Assembly: GCA_016720775.1 (NCBI GenBank)
Contig: JADKJX010000004.1
Span: forward strand, 62,001-126,000
Origin: Chitinophagaceae bacterium
GTDB taxonomy: Bacteria > Bacteroidota > Bacteroidia > Chitinophagales > Chitinophagaceae
DNA length: 64,000 bases
Reading direction: 5' to 3'
The translations under genes and the position numbers were made by a program. Shown in pieces: positions 62,085 to 64,000 of this stretch. Under the pieces are notes generated by a model that saw only the letters and a list, made by a program, of their open reading frames with translations, ran no database searches and was not told the origin of the DNA. Every line of letters starts with the position of its first letter. The first letter of the stretch is position 1.

Positions 62085-62519
62085 ATGTCTATCTGGTTTA
62101 ATAAATCACTGTCCTTACCCGATCTGAATCCGCTTGGCCCCAATACCATGGGTGAATACCTGGGTATGGAATGGGTGGCACTTGGCGATGATTATATTAA
62201 GATGCGTATGCCGGTGGATGATCGTACCAGGCAGCCTTACGGTTTGTTGCATGGTGGTGCCAGTTGCGCCCTTGCTGAAACAGTTGGAAGTGTGGCTTCT
62301 CATTTTGTTATCGACACGGATAAATTCATTTGTGTTGGGCTTGACATTAATGCCAATCATGTACGTAGTGTAAGAAAGGGTTATGTAACGGCAACCTGCA
62401 TGCCTTTGCATATTGGTGCCTCCACACATGTATGGGATATAAAGATCCACGATGAAAGAGAGAAACTTGTTTGTATCAGCCGGCTTACCGTTGCTATTTT
62501 GAAAAAACCAGCTTCCTAG
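62085..62519 (+). CDS. Hotdog-fold thioesterase (PaaI/YbdB type)
   Basis: A 144-aa acyl-CoA thioesterase. The fold signature is PYGLLHGGASCALAETVGSVAS, in which HGG and the Glu of the helix form the active site; VGLDINANHVRSVRKGYVTATC is the next strand pair. The pattern is close to the type that hydrolyses dihydroxynaphthoyl-CoA (menaquinone synthesis) or other aromatic acyl-CoAs. It follows coaD after 6 nt, so it is co-transcribed. Confidence 0.9.
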   Translation: MSIWFNKSLSLPDLNPLGPNTMGEYLGMEWVALGDDYIKMRMPVDDRTRQPYGLLHGGASCALAETVGSVASHFVIDTDKFICVGLDINANHVRSVRKGYVTATCMPLHIGASTHVWDIKIHDEREKLVCISRLTVAILKKPAS

Positions 62520-62546
62520 TATCTTATATCTGGTATCTACTTCCAT

Positions 62547-63176
62547 TCAAGGCGCATCAAAAAATTTACCCAAAATATCTTTTATAGATGGATAGGTATT
62601 TTTTATGGGTTCTTTTATATCCATTGTTTTAACCCATTTTACTTCAGTAATGTGTTCTTCGGTTTGCGGGATCAACTCCTGTTTTGCCGGGCAGGTCATA
62701 TAAAACCAGTGTGATATTTTTAAAAAGTGTTTGCCGTATTCGTCGTATACGTGATAAGTTTCGCCGATCTTCTTCTTTAGTGTAAGATTTTTTGTACCGG
62801 TTTCCTCAGTAACCTCCCGCATGGCACATTCATCTGTCTTTTCTCCTTTTTCAATTTTACCTTTTGGCAGGTCCCATTTTCCCAGCCGGTAAATGAATAA
62901 TAACTCCTTGTTGCTGTTCTGTACAATCCCGCCTGCTGCTTCAACAACAGTAAAATTTTTGAAAAATGCTTTTTTGAGATCTTCCAGGTCTGCATGCCAC
63001 AATACCCCCGCATGAAATTCTTCTTTTTTTATTTCATGCAGCATTGATTTTATTGCACGGGGAGATATTTCATCAACGAATACGGCATCCGGGTGGTGCA
63101 GTATCTCATTCAATTCTTTGTTTATCTCGTTGCAAAGGATTACCGGCTTTTCACCGAAGTATATCTTGATGTCCAT
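62547..63176 (-). CDS. NUDIX hydrolase
   Basis: A 209-aa protein with an N-terminal domain of about 75 residues of unknown kind and a NUDIX domain. The NUDIX box is GKIEKGEKTDECAMREVTEETG (G-x5-E-x7-REVTEETG), complete for Mg-dependent pyrophosphohydrolysis. LGKWDLPKGKIE is the substrate entry, as in the YfcD/Ap4A-like subgroup. It probably hydrolyses a nucleoside diphosphate derivative; the substrate cannot be predicted. It is divergent from pyrE: the starts are 43 nt apart. Confidence 0.88.
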   Translation of the reverse strand: MDIKIYFGEKPVILCNEINKELNEILHHPDAVFVDEISPRAIKSMLHEIKKEEFHAGVLWHADLEDLKKAFFKNFTVVEAAGGIVQNSNKELLFIYRLGKWDLPKGKIEKGEKTDECAMREVTEETGTKNLTLKKKIGETYHVYDEYGKHFLKISHWFYMTCPAKQELIPQTEEHITEVKWVKTMDIKEPIKNTYPSIKDILGKFFDAP

Positions 63177-63219
63177 AAATAAATTTCAGTTTTCAGGTTG
63201 TAAAGGTCAAATTTGCAGC

Positions 63220-63855
63220 ATGACAAATGAAAAAGCAGTAGCTGAAAAGCTTTTACAAATTAATGCAATAAAGTTGAGTCCGCAACAACCCTTCACCTGG
63301 GCCAGTGGATGGAAAAGCCCCATTTATTGCGATAATAGAAAGGTTCTATCCTTTCCGTACGTAAGAGATTTCATAAAAAGTGAATTGTGCAGCGTGATCT
63401 TCGAGAAATTCCCGGATGCAGAAGTGCTAGCCGGGGTTGCTACTGCAGGAATTGCCTGGGGAGCCATGGCTGCCGACCAGTTAAAACTGCCTTATGTATA
63501 TGTACGCCCAAAGCCTAAAGAGCATGGGTTAGGTAACCAAATAGAAGGAAGTCTTGAAAAAGGCAAAAAGGTATTGGTTATTGAGGACCTTATCTCAACT
63601 GGTAAAAGCAGTTTGCAGGTTTGTGAAGTGCTTAAAGAGGCAGGCGCTGAGGTTATGGGTATGGTTTCGATCTTTAATTATGGATTTTCAGTTGCTGATG
63701 AAGCATTTAAAACAGCAGCGGTTCCTTATCATTCTTTGACCAATTATGAAAATCTCATCAGCCTGGCTCTGGAAAAGGGAATTGTGAGCCCGGAACAACA
63801 AAATACCCTGTTAAATTGGAGGGCTGATCCGGCAAATTGGATGCAGAACTCATAA
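63220..63855 (+). CDS. pyrE: Orotate phosphoribosyltransferase
   Basis: Makes orotidine 5'-phosphate from orotate and PRPP. I start it at 63220 (MTNEKAVAEKLLQ), giving 211 aa, the family length; the ORF starting at 63118 would add 34 residues that are merely antisense to the NUDIX gene. The orotate-binding region is FTWASGWKSPIYCDNR, the flexible loop is RPKPKEHGLGNQIEG, and the PRPP motif VLVIEDLISTGKSSLQV is complete. CAAATTTG just upstream (63209-63216) is close to the -7 consensus and would give a nearly leaderless mRNA. The gene after it starts 20 nt downstream. Confidence 0.95.
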   Translation: MTNEKAVAEKLLQINAIKLSPQQPFTWASGWKSPIYCDNRKVLSFPYVRDFIKSELCSVIFEKFPDAEVLAGVATAGIAWGAMAADQLKLPYVYVRPKPKEHGLGNQIEGSLEKGKKVLVIEDLISTGKSSLQVCEVLKEAGAEVMGMVSIFNYGFSVADEAFKTAAVPYHSLTNYENLISLALEKGIVSPEQQNTLLNWRADPANWMQNS

Positions 63856-63875
63856 CTTTATTCAATTACAGTACT

Positions 63876-64000
63876 ATGAAAGTATTTTCTCTGCTATTTG
63901 TGGTTTTTTTAGCTACAACATCTGTTGGATATGCACAGTATGCACAACAGCAAAAGGTTTCCGGAAAAGCGGTTATTAAGACCCCAACTGTACAGTGTGA
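63876..64000 (+). CDS. Start of a small secreted protein, possibly heavy-metal-associated domain
   Basis: The frame opens at ATG 63876 and runs off the window. The signal peptide MKVFSLLFVVFLATTSVGYA is followed by QYAQQQKVSGKAVIKTPTVQC. The last strand, ending in Thr-x-x-Cys, fits the start of an HMA-type copper-binding domain (usually CxxC), where the next residues would decide. It lies 20 nt after pyrE and is probably co-transcribed. Only 41 codons are visible, so the family is a guess. Confidence 0.65.
   Translation, partial: MKVFSLLFVVFLATTSVGYAQYAQQQKVSGKAVIKTPTVQC

Overview
The window looks like a chromosomal segment of a Bacteroidota bacterium, most like the Chitinophagaceae. The evidence is a SusC/SusD pair, three very large secreted proteins with type IX secretion (T9SS) C-terminal domains, many Bacteroidota-type -7 boxes (TAnnTTTG) with little sign of Shine-Dalgarno sequences, and housekeeping genes with Bacteroidota-type sequences (ychF, serA, rnr, prfB, pruA, pyrR/B/E, coaD). 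I saw no tRNA, rRNA, CRISPR array, transposase or phage gene.

Layout. 1-4 kb: end of a DUF1003 gene, an acetyltransferase, ychF and a frameshifted SpmA/SpmB-type membrane protein. 4-10 kb: a minus-strand susC-susD-DUF4397 operon for outer-membrane uptake. 10-13 kb: a lipoprotein serine hydrolase divergent from serA. 12.8-28 kb: a minus-strand run made of a giant IgGFc-binding/PKD surface protein, a NarL-type response regulator 5 nt behind it, and a propeller-type sensor kinase carrying at least four frameshifts; divergent from this run is a 2297-aa T9SS cargo. 28-31 kb: NDH-2 (frameshifted), DUF2071 and a HEAT-like protein. 31-42 kb: a catabolic cluster (HexNAc-kinase-like phosphotransferase, alkaline phosphatase family, GH35, GH2 beta-mannosidase, CutC, glycosylasparaginase, GH109-like oxidoreductase, MFS transporter) that reads as a route for dismantling glycoprotein glycans, including the GlcNAc-Asn bond. 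42-48 kb: rnr, a polyprenyl synthase, an amino-acid permease, an Smr-domain protein and a LysE exporter. 49-50 kb: an overlapping pair of genes for a secreted papain-like protein and a lipoprotein. 50-56 kb: OB-fold plus YceI operon, an alpha/beta hydrolase and another PKD/T9SS protein. 56-64 kb: prfB with its programmed +1 frameshift, a four-helix-bundle gene bracketed by 33-nt direct repeats, pruA, a CBM48-HHH fusion, and a pyrimidine/CoA block (pyrR, pyrB, coaD, thioesterase, NUDIX, pyrE).

Two things run across the whole window. First, seven genes are broken by length changes at short homopolymers (ten sites, most of them one missing base). The simplest reading is uncorrected sequencing error, but the sensor kinase has four and may be a true pseudogene. 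Second, intergenic gaps carry several kinds of short inverted or word-repeat element, often directly in front of start codons. The best candidates for something undescribed are the repeat-bracketed four-helix-bundle cassette (57.1-57.6 kb), the papain-like protein/lipoprotein pair (48.9-50.4 kb) and the glycan cluster with CutC embedded in it.
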